Origin: DAOVDI01 sp965373045
GTDB lineage: Bacteria > Acidobacteriota > Aminicenantia > Aminicenantales > Aminicenantaceae
Direction of reading: 5' to 3'
Length of the DNA: 12,447 nt
Assembly: GCA_965373045.1 (NCBI GenBank)
Contig: CBDVEQ010000066.1
Location: 1 to 12,447 of the forward strand
In this document: piece by piece, positions 1 through 7,547 of the stretch
How positions within the stretch are numbered: position 1 is the stretch's first letter
How the letters are laid out: every line of letters begins with the position of its first letter
The notes under the pieces: model-generated
The model's database searches: none
What the model saw: only the letters and a program-made list of their open reading frames with translations
Told to the model about the DNA's origin: nothing
Position numbers and translations under genes: made by a program

Positions 1-305
1 GTAACTCCTATGGCGTCACAAGGCCTGACACCAAAGATCACGGTGGCAGGAGGTTCAGATGTGGGCTCTTTCATTTCCGGGGTGTTTCCTTCAACATTGT
101 GAAATTCAAAAAAGACTTCCCTCTGGGGGAAAATGATCATTTTGGGAGATTGGATGGTGTTGAGGTGGTCAAGTCTCATGGATTCCGGTTTATCCAAGGC
201 CTCGTAACTCCAATGACTCTCTTTTTTAACAGGAGCGTAAATCTGATAGGCGTTCAGCTTTATCATCCATTGGGGAAGTGCTTTTTTTGTCAGAATTTTT
301 TCCAT
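1..305 (-). CDS. FlxB/AsrA-like iron-sulfur electron-transfer subunit, partial (C-terminus off the left edge)
   Basis: An open frame starts with ATG at 303-305 and runs off the left edge without a stop, giving about 101 residues. The N-terminus reads MEKILTKKALPQW, and near residue 93 there is the signature FGVRPCDAIGV. That GVRPCDA motif is typical of the N-terminal half of the AsrA/HydB/FlxB proteins. These usually end in two [4Fe-4S] clusters and pass electrons between a flavin/NAD subunit and a partner. The cluster-binding half is not in the window, so cluster content cannot be checked. The start is 4 bp after the stop of the upstream gene, and AGGTG lies about 6 bases before the ATG. Position after hdrA, mvhD and a flxC-like gene fits an Flx/Hdr operon, where a flavin/NAD-binding FlxA/AsrB-like gene would be expected next. 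The family call rests on one motif and context; the precise name is inference. Confidence 0.72.
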   Translation of the reverse strand, partial: MEKILTKKALPQWMIKLNAYQIYAPVKKESHWSYEALDKPESMRLDHLNTIQSPKMIIFPQREVFFEFHNVEGNTPEMKEPTSEPPATVIFGVRPCDAIGV

Positions 306-309
306 GGCA

Positions 310-1341
310 TCACCTGATAAAATCTTCCGGGTCTTCATCTCTAAAACTGGATATAAGGGCCGGGATTTCAATATCATAGCCAACATCGTAATCAAAAAGC
401 TCTTTGGATTCTTTTTCCAATTTTTTATTCAAGAAACGCAGGGGAATATCCACTGGGCAGGCTCTCTCGCATTCCGCGCAGTCCACACAGCGCCCAGCAA
501 GGTGAATCGCCCTGACCATATGATAGATAAAGTTTTCCGATGTGGTTGGAGATTTTTCCACCCACTTGATCTTCTGAGCCTTTTCTTCAGCGGGCGTATC
601 GGGATAGACCGCAAAATTGATGGTGTCCACAACACATTCATCACAGTAACACATGGGACATATGGAGCGGCAGGCATAACAGCGGATGCATTTAGTGAGC
701 TGTTCCTGCCAGAAATCCCATTTTTGTCCCTGGCTTTTGCTCTCCATCTCCTCCAGAGATCCGAAGGGGTTTTCAGGAGTCCGCACACTATCGCCTCCGA
801 GAAGAACATCATGGATAACAGGGGAAGCGGTTCTGCATTCCGTGCATCTGTCAGCAAAGATATCTGCCGCAGGAACTTCAACTTTTCCTTCTGTTGTTGT
901 AACCGTGAACGACTCGTTTTCGTTAAAATCGATCTGTGAGATGATATTGCCCATAAAATATTTACGGACCTTTTTGAGATCGACCATACCTGTTTTCCCG
1001 CAGGATACCCCAAGGATATAGACATTTTCTCTATCGATATAATTTTCCTGAAGCAGAACATTGACTGCTCTGCTGTCACAGCCTTTGACCACAATTCCAA
1101 CAGGCCGTTCGTCAGGCTCTTTTTGCCCGAGTTTTTTCTTTTTTTCATCCTTGAGAAAGAGGACCAGGTTGTGAAAACAAGTGGGATTCCAGACAAGAGC
1201 GTCGAGGTCTTCGGGCTTATGGAAAAACGCGGGAACGGCCATAAAGCCGGCCGCCGGCTTTTTGTATCCGATGATGTATTTTACTGTTCCGCCTTCGAGG
1301 ACATTTTTGGCTTCTTGTTTCAAATCTTCAAGAGCGACCAT
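310..1341 (-). CDS. FlxC-like 4Fe-4S dicluster protein (FrhB/FdhB-related electron-transfer subunit)
   Basis: This is a soluble 343-residue iron-sulfur protein without signal or membrane segments. The N-terminal part carries WNPTCF (C55), VVKGCDSRAV (C88) and ILGVSCGK (C114), the pattern of FrhB/FdhB-type subunits that handle electrons for hydrogenases, formate dehydrogenases and Flx complexes. A CTEC pair sits at 166-169. Next comes a dense cysteine block (C218, C221, C224, C228, C231, C233, C236), and a second ferredoxin-type motif is at C285, C288, C291, C295-P. At least two [4Fe-4S] clusters are therefore expected. The start codon shares one base with the stop of the mvhD-like gene (TAATG), and AGGAG lies 9 bases before it. 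The likely role is to relay electrons between the MvhD-like subunit at the Hdr core and the Flx oxidoreductase part. The name flxC is by family resemblance and gene order, not by an alignment. Confidence 0.8.
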   Translation of the reverse strand: MVALEDLKQEAKNVLEGGTVKYIIGYKKPAAGFMAVPAFFHKPEDLDALVWNPTCFHNLVLFLKDEKKKKLGQKEPDERPVGIVVKGCDSRAVNVLLQENYIDRENVYILGVSCGKTGMVDLKKVRKYFMGNIISQIDFNENESFTVTTTEGKVEVPAADIFADRCTECRTASPVIHDVLLGGDSVRTPENPFGSLEEMESKSQGQKWDFWQEQLTKCIRCYACRSICPMCYCDECVVDTINFAVYPDTPAEEKAQKIKWVEKSPTTSENFIYHMVRAIHLAGRCVDCAECERACPVDIPLRFLNKKLEKESKELFDYDVGYDIEIPALISSFRDEDPEDFIR

Positions 1342-1763
1342 TATCCATTTCTCCTAAGCTTGGTTTGTGCACCGAGCGGTTTCAGCTCCTCAACAAACTC
1401 TTTGATAACCTCGGTGTACTTGGTCCCTTCCGCAGCGGAAACCCATGACATCTTAAAGCGTTCCGGCTCAAGGCCGATAAACTTCAGGAGTTCTCTCAAC
1501 AGGGCGATTCTTCGTCTTGAATAATAATTTCCCTTGATGTAATGGCAGTCTCCAGGATGACAGCCGGATACGAGAACACCGTCTGCCCCTTTATTGAATG
1601 CCGAAAAGATATAGAGAGGGGACACGCTTCCAGAGCACAGGACCTGAATGGGAATTACATTGGATGGATATTCCATCCGGGAAACACCCGCAAGGTCGCT
1701 TCCTGCCGATGAACACCATTTGCACAGAAATGCCACGATTTTGGGTTCAAATTCTTCTGTCAT
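1341..1763 (-). CDS. mvhD: MvhD/FlxD-like [2Fe-2S] adaptor subunit (hydrogenase iron-sulfur subunit family)
   Basis: This protein is about 140 residues, the normal family length. MvhD-type proteins carry one [2Fe-2S] cluster and connect HdrA to an electron-donating module (hydrogenase, formate dehydrogenase or Flx). The cysteines seen are C14 and C17 (AFLCKWC), C43 (VLCSGSVSP), and C68 and C73 in the hallmark GCHPGDCHYIKGN. The open frame could reach 1868, but that extension lies inside hdrA and does not match the family. I chose the ATG at 1761-1763 because GGAGG (1770-1774) is 6 bases upstream; the adjacent ATG at 1764-1766 has only a 3-base gap. The hdrA stop and these starts form TGATGATG, so translation is probably coupled. 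The segment after C43 is CSGS, where I recall CTGR as the common form. Confidence 0.92.
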   Translation of the reverse strand: MTEEFEPKIVAFLCKWCSSAGSDLAGVSRMEYPSNVIPIQVLCSGSVSPLYIFSAFNKGADGVLVSGCHPGDCHYIKGNYYSRRRIALLRELLKFIGLEPERFKMSWVSAAEGTKYTEVIKEFVEELKPLGAQTKLRRNG

Positions 1764-1765
1764 CA

Positions 1766-3718
1766 TCAGCCTCCGAGAGATGCATTTATCATTTCGTGGA
1801 CCTGGTAAGGAGTTGAGTTTTTTACGCTTATCGCTGCCCTCAGGCAGGTCGCCGAACAGGTGCCGCATCCCTCACAAAGGACTTCATTGACCTCAGCAAT
1901 TCCGTCTTTGATTGAAATGGCGTCATAAGCGCAGACATCCACACACATTCGGCATCCTGTGCACAGGTGTTTATTGACCTTTGCCACCATGGGGGAGTGA
2001 TAAAGACGTTCCTGAGAGAGGATGCAGATGGCTTTGGCTGCGGCTCCACTGGCCTGAGCGACAGCTTCCGGAATATCTTTGGGCGCCTGAGCGGCGCCTG
2101 CGATAAACATGCCTGCGGACACACTTTCTACCGGTTTGAGTTTTGGGTGGGCTTCAGAGAAAAACCCGTCCTTGTCCAGGCTCATTTTCAGGATTTTTGC
2201 AAGCTTTTCCGTTCCTTCTGATGGGCGCATGGCCGTTGCCAGAACCACAAGGTCGGCATCGATCTCGATATCTTTTCCTATCAGGGTATCCACTCCCCAG
2301 ACTTTAACCTTGTCTCCGTCCTGGAAGATCTTGGAAACCTTTCCTCTCAGATACAGAACCCCGTCGTTTTCAACCGTTCTTTGAACAAACTCTTCATACC
2401 CTTTTCCGCCCGACCGGATGTCAATATAAAAAACATAGGCCTGGCCGTCATGAACATGATGTTTGTACAGCAGGGCATGTTTGGATGTGTACATGCAGCA
2501 GATCTTGGAACAATAAGCGCAGTGTAGTTCGGGGTCTCGTGATCCCGCGCACTGGATAAAAACCACTTCTTTGGGTTCTTTAAGGTCTGAGGGCCTGATA
2601 ACTTTTCCATTGGTGGGTCCTGATGCTGAGCACAGACGTTCGAACTGAAGCCCGTCCATCACATCAGGGATATTTCCGTATCCGTATTCTCCCATATTGG
2701 TCTTATCGTAAAGATCGTAACCCGTCGCAACAACAATGACTCCAATCTCTTCTTCCACGATCTCAGGTTTCTGATCAAAATCGATCGCTCCGGGATCGCA
2801 CACATCAGCGCACTTGCCGCAAGCAATGGGCAATAGACCGGGACACCCTGTGTCATCCAGAGTAAATGTTGCCGGAATAGCCTGGGGGAAGGGAATATAA
2901 ATAGCCCTTCGGCCGGTCAGGCCAAGCTCAAACTCGCTCTCTACGACAACCGGGCAGACTTTAGTGCATTCATCACACAAGGTGCAGAGGTCAGGATCGA
3001 CATAGGTCGGTTTTTTAAGTATTTTGGCTTTAAAATTGCCCACATATCCTGAAACCTCCTGGACTTCGCTGTAGGTCAAAAGCTTGATCTTTTCATGTTT
3101 GGAAACTTCCACCATTTTTGGTGTCAGAATACACTGGGAGCAGTCCAGAGTGGGAAATGTTTCAGAAAGCTGTATCATATGCCCGCCTATGGAAGGCGAT
3201 TTCTCAACAAGAATTACTTCATGTCCACTGTTGGCAATATCCAGAGCAGCTTGAATTCCGCTGATTCCTCCACCTATAACCAGGGCTCTTCTGGTGACAG
3301 GAACGCTGATGGGCTCCAGTTCCTCATTCTGCTTGACCTTCTCCACCACTGTTTTAGTGATTTTGATAGCCTTGTCTGTTCCTTCCTCTATATTCGGGTG
3401 AACCCAACTGCACTGTTCCCTGATATTGGCGATTTCGCATTGGAATGCATTCTTGTCTGCCTCTTTGACCGTGTTCCGGAAAGTGCTTTCATGAAGATTG
3501 GGGGAACAGCAGGAGACCACCACTTTGTCCAGGTCGTTCTCCTTGATGGATTCTACGATCCGTTTTTGTCCCGGATCAGAGCACATATACACATAATCTT
3601 CGGAATGGACTACGCCGTCATGCTTGGAGAGGACTTCGGTAACTTTTTTGACATCCACGGTTCCTGCGATGTTGGTGCCACAGTGACATATAAAAACTCC
3701 GATGCGCTTTTTTTTCAT
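1766..3718 (-). CDS. hdrA: Heterodisulfide reductase subunit A, FAD/iron-sulfur electron-bifurcating core
   Basis: This is a full-length 650-residue HdrA. The N-terminal domain (1-135) has FICHCGTNI with C11/C13 and further cysteines C46, C70, C71, C94, C103, matching the unusual N-terminal cluster domain of the family. The FAD-binding fold starts at 145 with VIGGGISG, followed by EKSPSIGGHM and the family cysteine pair C193/C196. Inserted ferredoxin-type cysteines are C245, C248, C251, C255 and C292, C300, C303, C307. A second nucleotide-binding half follows, with the C400/C403/C407/C408 block. The C-terminal ferredoxin domain has C586/589/592/596 and C615/618/621/625. In known complexes HdrA holds the bifurcating FAD and connects HdrBC, ferredoxin and MvhD. 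The start overlaps the korC stop as ATGA, and the stop overlaps the mvhD start. No MvhD or other fusion is present. Confidence 0.96.
   Translation of the reverse strand: MKKKRIGVFICHCGTNIAGTVDVKKVTEVLSKHDGVVHSEDYVYMCSDPGQKRIVESIKENDLDKVVVSCCSPNLHESTFRNTVKEADKNAFQCEIANIREQCSWVHPNIEEGTDKAIKITKTVVEKVKQNEELEPISVPVTRRALVIGGGISGIQAALDIANSGHEVILVEKSPSIGGHMIQLSETFPTLDCSQCILTPKMVEVSKHEKIKLLTYSEVQEVSGYVGNFKAKILKKPTYVDPDLCTLCDECTKVCPVVVESEFELGLTGRRAIYIPFPQAIPATFTLDDTGCPGLLPIACGKCADVCDPGAIDFDQKPEIVEEEIGVIVVATGYDLYDKTNMGEYGYGNIPDVMDGLQFERLCSASGPTNGKVIRPSDLKEPKEVVFIQCAGSRDPELHCAYCSKICCMYTSKHALLYKHHVHDGQAYVFYIDIRSGGKGYEEFVQRTVENDGVLYLRGKVSKIFQDGDKVKVWGVDTLIGKDIEIDADLVVLATAMRPSEGTEKLAKILKMSLDKDGFFSEAHPKLKPVESVSAGMFIAGAAQAPKDIPEAVAQASGAAAKAICILSQERLYHSPMVAKVNKHLCTGCRMCVDVCAYDAISIKDGIAEVNEVLCEGCGTCSATCLRAAISVKNSTPYQVHEMINASLGG
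1770..1774 (-). promoter_or_regulatory. Ribosome binding site that sets the mvhD-like start
   Basis: GGAGG formed by the last codons of hdrA (Gly-Gly, then TGA). It is 6 bases before the ATG at 1761-1763 and 3 before the preceding ATG, which favours the second ATG. Confidence 0.7.
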
Positions 3719-4326
3719 TTATGTCTCTTTTCTTTCATTGGAGATTTTTTCTGGTTTATATTTCTTTGTGGTTTTTTATTACTTTCTTTTTTAAGGACTT
3801 TCAGCCCGTGCTCGAAACCCTTATCAAATGCCTTGATATTAAGGTTGAGAAATCTGTCAGGAACCAGACCGGGAAGAGCCTTTTTAATCGAATCCTGGGA
3901 AGCTATATTTGTGATAGCGGCGAAAAATCCAATCATGACAAGGTTAGCAATGATCCGGTTCCCCAGTTCTTCAGCGAGTCGTGTTGCAGGGACTGAATAG
4001 ATTTTGATATTGCTTTTTGATGGTCTTAATTTGACCAGATCATTGTCAATGATCATAATGCTGTTGTCCTTAAGTTCCGGTTCATAATTGTCGTATGCTT
4101 CCTGGGACATGGAAATCAGAACTTCCGGTGTAATGATGTAAGGGTAAAGAACCCTGTCTTCAGAAACGACAAGCTGTGAACTGCAGGCGCTTCCTCTGGC
4201 TTCGGGACCAAAGCTTTGAGTCATTGTTGCGTATTTATTATCATACAAGGAAAGGGCTTTTCCGATGATAAGGCCCATGCGGATGACTCCCTGTCCGCCG
4301 TATCCTGAGAATCTGATATCAGTCAT
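3715..4326 (-). CDS. korC: 2-oxoacid:ferredoxin oxidoreductase gamma subunit
   Basis: This is a 203-residue gamma subunit of the KorABCD type. The N-terminus MTDIRFSGYGGQGVIRMG carries the glycine-rich GxGGQG motif at residues 8-13. QSFGPEARGSACSS (38-50) is the other conserved stretch. The body ends near residue 178. It is followed by a 25-residue tail with about a dozen Lys/Arg/His residues, longer and more basic than I expect for this family. In these enzymes the gamma subunit completes the catalytic unit with alpha and beta and takes part in CoA-linked 2-oxoacid oxidation. The start overlaps the korB stop by 8 bases and the stop overlaps hdrA by 4. Translational coupling and shared stoichiometry with hdrA are therefore likely. 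Confidence 0.93.
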   Translation of the reverse strand: MTDIRFSGYGGQGVIRMGLIIGKALSLYDNKYATMTQSFGPEARGSACSSQLVVSEDRVLYPYIITPEVLISMSQEAYDNYEPELKDNSIMIIDNDLVKLRPSKSNIKIYSVPATRLAEELGNRIIANLVMIGFFAAITNIASQDSIKKALPGLVPDRFLNLNIKAFDKGFEHGLKVLKKESNKKPQRNINQKKSPMKEKRHK

Positions 4327-5194
4327 TGTTTAATCTCCCATATAATTGATAATCATCTCCAATCACTTTGCTGAGATGAGTGTCCATAGCATCCAGAAAT
4401 GTAGGCTCTTTTTTATCAATAAATTTTCCAACGATAAGTTTCCCCTGATAATCAATATCCAAAGTTTTGGTGTCAGCGCCGTGCTGGATCTCAGAGTTAT
4501 CATAGTAATATTTTAAAAGATTTAGCCCGTCTCCGAGGCGGTTTCTTCGGGCGTACAGTGTGACGCAGGGAGTGATCACTTCGATGAAAGAAAAACCCCG
4601 GTGATTGAGCGCTTCCTGAATGGATTTGGTCACTCTCCTGAAGTGAAGGCATGTCCACCGTGCCACATAGGTTGCCCCTGCAGCATCAACCAGATAAGGA
4701 AGGCTGAAGGCGTTTTCAAAGTTGCCGTAGGGTGCTGTGGAAGCATTAGCTCCCTTAGGAGTGGTTGCTGCGACTTGACCTCCGGTCATGGCATAATTAA
4801 AATTGTTGACACATATAACCAGTATATCCATGTTTCGCCTTGCTGCATGGATGAGATGGTTTCCGCCAATACCAGCAATATCTCCATCTCCGCTGAAGAC
4901 AATGACTTTTATATCAGGATTGGCCAGTTTTAATCCAGTAGCAAAAGGAATGGCTCTTCCGTGTGTTGTGTGAAAGGAATCAAACTTTACATATCCAGCT
5001 ACTCTTCCTGTACAGCCTATGCCCGAAACGACCGCGAGCTTATCAAGGTCTTCATTGTTTTTCTTCACGGCTTCGGCAAACGAGGTGACGACTGTCCCGA
5101 TCCCACAGCCTGGACACCAGATATGGGGCATTCGGTCCATGCGAAGGAGATTTTCAATGGGATTTTTTGCGTCATTCTGTTCTTCTTTTTTCAT
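4319..5194 (-). CDS. korB: 2-oxoacid:ferredoxin oxidoreductase beta subunit (TPP-binding)
   Basis: This 291-residue subunit binds thiamine diphosphate and a [4Fe-4S] cluster. The TPP motif is clear: SGDGD starts at 101, and the metal/TPP-binding asparagines are in VNNFNYAMTGGQ (129-140). Cluster ligands are expected at C27 and C30 (WCPGCG), C61 (GIGCTGR) and C210 (VITPCVTLYARRN). The ARRNRLGDG segment after C210 resembles KorB rather than pyruvate enzymes, so 2-oxoglutarate is the favoured substrate. Other 2-oxoacids cannot be excluded. The enzyme decarboxylates the 2-oxoacid, forms an acyl-CoA and reduces ferredoxin, or runs in reverse for CO2 fixation. The start overlaps the korA stop by 4 bases. 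Confidence 0.94.
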   Translation of the reverse strand: MKKEEQNDAKNPIENLLRMDRMPHIWCPGCGIGTVVTSFAEAVKKNNEDLDKLAVVSGIGCTGRVAGYVKFDSFHTTHGRAIPFATGLKLANPDIKVIVFSGDGDIAGIGGNHLIHAARRNMDILVICVNNFNYAMTGGQVAATTPKGANASTAPYGNFENAFSLPYLVDAAGATYVARWTCLHFRRVTKSIQEALNHRGFSFIEVITPCVTLYARRNRLGDGLNLLKYYYDNSEIQHGADTKTLDIDYQGKLIVGKFIDKKEPTFLDAMDTHLSKVIGDDYQLYGRLNND

Positions 5195-6357
5195 TTTGCT
5201 GCCTCCTTGATGACTTTAAAAATATCATCCGGGTTATGGACCCCTCCTCCGCAGTGATGAACAGGAAATACCTTTGTCTGTCCTGCAGAGCTTCTTTCAA
5301 CTTCTCTTACCATTTGTCCATAGTTGATTTCGGGGAATACGAATGCTTTGATTTTTTTTGCCAGTTTATTAATCAGTTTTTCCGGAAACGGCCATACGGT
5401 TATCAGTCTTATAGTTCCCACTTTAATTCCTGCCTGCCTTGCCATTTGAACCGCCCGGAAAGCAACTCTGGACGTGATGCCGTAGGAAATCACAACAATC
5501 TCAGCTCCGTCGATATCTTCTTCTTCAAGTATTATGATCTTATCCGCATTGTCATTGATTTTATCTACTATATGACGGACCTTGATGTCTTGTGCTTTTG
5601 AATTGAGCGCAGGATATCCCCGTTCATCATGGGTCAAGCCTGTTATATGGAATCGATATCCATCTCCGGCTTTAACCATAAACGGGATTCCGTCTTTATC
5701 CAGTTTGAAGGGCATATATTTATCCTTTGGACCGGTGTACCATTTTCTTTCCACGACTTCGATCTCTTCGGCAGGGGGGATAACGACTTTCTCGTGCATA
5801 TGTCCGATGCATTCGTCTGTCATGATAAAGACAGGAACGCGGTAAGTTTCGGAGAGATTGAATGCCTTGATGATCAGACTGAAGCACTCCTGTGGAGAAT
5901 CGGGAGAAAGAGCGATAATATTGTAATCTCCGTGTGATCCCCATCTGGCCTGCATCATATCCTGCTGGCCGGGCAGTGTAGGAAGTCCTGTTGAGGGGCC
6001 AGCCCTTTGAACATTAGCAATAACAAGTGGTGTTTCTGTTATGGCTGCCAGACCGATATTTTCCATCATGAGGGAAAATCCAGGTCCTGAAGTTACGGTC
6101 ATAGCTTTTTTGCCGCCCCACACAGCTCCGATCATAGAAATGATAGAAGCAAGTTCATCTTCCATCTGGATGAAAACTCCACCTATCATGGGGATACGTT
6201 CTGAAAACCGCTCCGCAGTTTCGGTAGAAGGAGTGATAGGGTAGCCCCCAAAGAACCGGCATCCTGCTGCGAGCGCGCCTTCGGCAAGCGCATAGTCGCC
6301 GTCCATATAGTGGGAACCTGTTAAAACACCCTTAGGGTCTGCTTTCACTTTTTTCAA
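5191..6357 (-). CDS. korA: 2-oxoacid:ferredoxin oxidoreductase alpha subunit, TTG start
   Basis: This is a 388-residue alpha subunit. VLTGSHYMDGD (11-21) leads into AEGALAAGCRFFGGYPITPSTE (25-46), the classic start of the pyrimidine-binding domain. SGPGFSLMMEN (90-100) and RAGPSTGLPT (118-127) are further conserved motifs. The C-terminal domain from about residue 275 contains ISYGITSRVAFRA and IRLITVWPFP. The start codon is TTG at 6355-6357, chosen because GGAGG (6364-6368) lies exactly 6 bases upstream and because the family conserves the VLTG...MDGD segment. The later ATG (codon 18) would delete that segment and has no good ribosome site. The start lies 26 bases inside korD. A weaker start codon after a strong ribosome site may tune alpha to delta stoichiometry. 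Confidence 0.94.
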   Translation of the reverse strand: MKKVKADPKGVLTGSHYMDGDYALAEGALAAGCRFFGGYPITPSTETAERFSERIPMIGGVFIQMEDELASIISMIGAVWGGKKAMTVTSGPGFSLMMENIGLAAITETPLVIANVQRAGPSTGLPTLPGQQDMMQARWGSHGDYNIIALSPDSPQECFSLIIKAFNLSETYRVPVFIMTDECIGHMHEKVVIPPAEEIEVVERKWYTGPKDKYMPFKLDKDGIPFMVKAGDGYRFHITGLTHDERGYPALNSKAQDIKVRHIVDKINDNADKIIILEEEDIDGAEIVVISYGITSRVAFRAVQMARQAGIKVGTIRLITVWPFPEKLINKLAKKIKAFVFPEINYGQMVREVERSSAGQTKVFPVHHCGGGVHNPDDIFKVIKEAAK

Positions 6358-6607
6358 CTTCTTCCTCCTCTTTCTTGATCGTTACAAATATGGCAAACTC
6401 AGGGCATATTGTCTCGCATAGTTGACAATAACAACATTCATCCTCATTCTTGACAATGGGAGGATGATATCCCTTAGCATTAAATTCTTCAGATAACTCC
6501 AATATATCTTTCGGACAGTATTCCACACAGAACCCACACCCTTTACATGTGTTCTTATCTATGTGAATCCTGCCGATCATAGGTTTTAAATCGCCGTAAT
6601 AACTCAT
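6332..6607 (-). CDS. korD: 2-oxoacid:ferredoxin oxidoreductase delta subunit (2x[4Fe-4S] ferredoxin)
   Basis: This is a 91-residue ferredoxin-like subunit. GRIHIDKNTCKGCGFCVEYCP holds C21, C24, C27, C31, and the second motif holds C58 (or C59), C61, C64, C68, so two [4Fe-4S] clusters are expected. It relays electrons from the TPP/cluster site of KorAB to soluble ferredoxin or a docked partner. The C-terminal tail is acidic (EEEEVEKSE), and its codons supply the ribosome site for korA. GAGG stands 5 bases before the ATG, and the gene follows the hdrB stop by 7 bases. Placement directly after hdrB, ahead of korA, makes the Kor genes part of the Hdr transcription unit. Confidence 0.93.
   Translation of the reverse strand: MSYYGDLKPMIGRIHIDKNTCKGCGFCVEYCPKDILELSEEFNAKGYHPPIVKNEDECCYCQLCETICPEFAIFVTIKKEEEEVEKSESRP
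6364..6368 (-). promoter_or_regulatory. Ribosome binding site that sets the TTG start of korA
   Basis: On the minus strand the sequence reads GAGGAGGAAGAAG-TTG. GGAGG ends 6 bases before the TTG. It is made of the glutamate codons of the korD C-terminus, so it is both coding and regulatory. Confidence 0.75.
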
Positions 6608-6614
6608 GGTTACC

Positions 6615-7493
6615 TCAGATCAAACCCTTTTCTTTAAGAATGGGTTTAGGATCGATATAATGAAGATCGAACCTGAGACTGTCTTCAGGACAGTCCAGGG
6701 CGATCGCCAGAAGTTGAGTGAAATAAAGGATGGGAATGTGCTTGAATTCAGGATATTTTGCGACGGTGGCCTTCTGACGCTGGTCCAGATTAAAAGCGCA
6801 CAGAGGACAGCTGACCGCAATTACATCAGCTCCCATAGATTGGGCTGATGAGAGGATCTTATGGGTTTTTTCTACAACGGTATCCGGATTTTTCACTGTT
6901 AGGTAAGCGCCGCAGCATTCGGTCTTGTAGGGGAAATCCACCGGAGTCGCGCCCAGTACAGAGGTTAGATCCTCCATGATAAAGGGATTCTCAGGGTCGT
7001 CAAATCCGATCTCCTGGGGTCGTATAAGATAACAGCCGTAATAATTAGCCACATTCAGGTCTTTTAGCTCCTTGGTCACCTTTTGAGCAATGTTTTCAAA
7101 CTTGAGTTCATCCCTCAGGATTTCGAGCATATGGAGGATTTTGACATCACCCTGGTATTTAACCTCTTCTTTGTACATGAGGTCATTGATGATATCCAGG
7201 CTTTCTTGGTCATTTTTCATGCGCTCATTGGATCTTTTTAGTGTATTGTAACACATCGCGCAAAGGGTCATGAGGATGTCTGAATTAAGTTCTTTGGCCC
7301 GGATTAGGTTGCGGATTGGAGCCAGATGATGGATCAGATCGTCGGTGGCTAGAGAGAAAACAGTTCCGCAACAGTTCCAGCGATGAAGTTCTTCGACTTC
7401 CACACCAAGTTTGGCCAGGGAACAGAGGGCCGAATCCTCAAAGTTCTTAGCGTGGTTTTTTAAGGTACATCCTGGAAAATAGCTTAATTTCAT
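6615..7493 (-). CDS. hdrB: Heterodisulfide reductase subunit B with two CCG cluster motifs
   Basis: This 292-residue protein has two complete cysteine-rich CCG domains. The first has C9 (YFPGCTLK), C41-C42 (NCCG), C78 and C81. The second has C154 (YYGCYL), C193-C194 (ECCG), C229 and C232 (SCPLC). In HdrB of methanogens these ligate the two non-cubane [4Fe-4S] clusters that reduce the CoM-S-S-CoB disulfide. A bacterium lacks those coenzymes, so the physiological disulfide or thiol is unknown; DsrC is a candidate if this is a sulfate reducer. All ligands for both clusters are present, so the protein looks catalytically competent. AAGGA lies about 9 bases before the ATG. It follows hdrC after 54 bp and precedes korD by 7 bp. 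Confidence 0.95.
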   Translation of the reverse strand: MKLSYFPGCTLKNHAKNFEDSALCSLAKLGVEVEELHRWNCCGTVFSLATDDLIHHLAPIRNLIRAKELNSDILMTLCAMCYNTLKRSNERMKNDQESLDIINDLMYKEEVKYQGDVKILHMLEILRDELKFENIAQKVTKELKDLNVANYYGCYLIRPQEIGFDDPENPFIMEDLTSVLGATPVDFPYKTECCGAYLTVKNPDTVVEKTHKILSSAQSMGADVIAVSCPLCAFNLDQRQKATVAKYPEFKHIPILYFTQLLAIALDCPEDSLRFDLHYIDPKPILKEKGLI

Positions 7494-7547
7494 TATGATG
7501 ATTCCTTGTTGATGTGATGATTCGAAAAAATGGTGCCATCTTGGAAT

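Noticed and set aside
304..939. 211-codon plus-strand open frame
   Set aside because: Antisense shadow of the FlxC-like gene, whose cysteine motifs on the minus strand are unmistakable.
3095..4000. 301-codon plus-strand open frame
   Set aside because: It lies antisense across hdrA and korC, both with clear domains, and has no recognisable motif or ribosome site.
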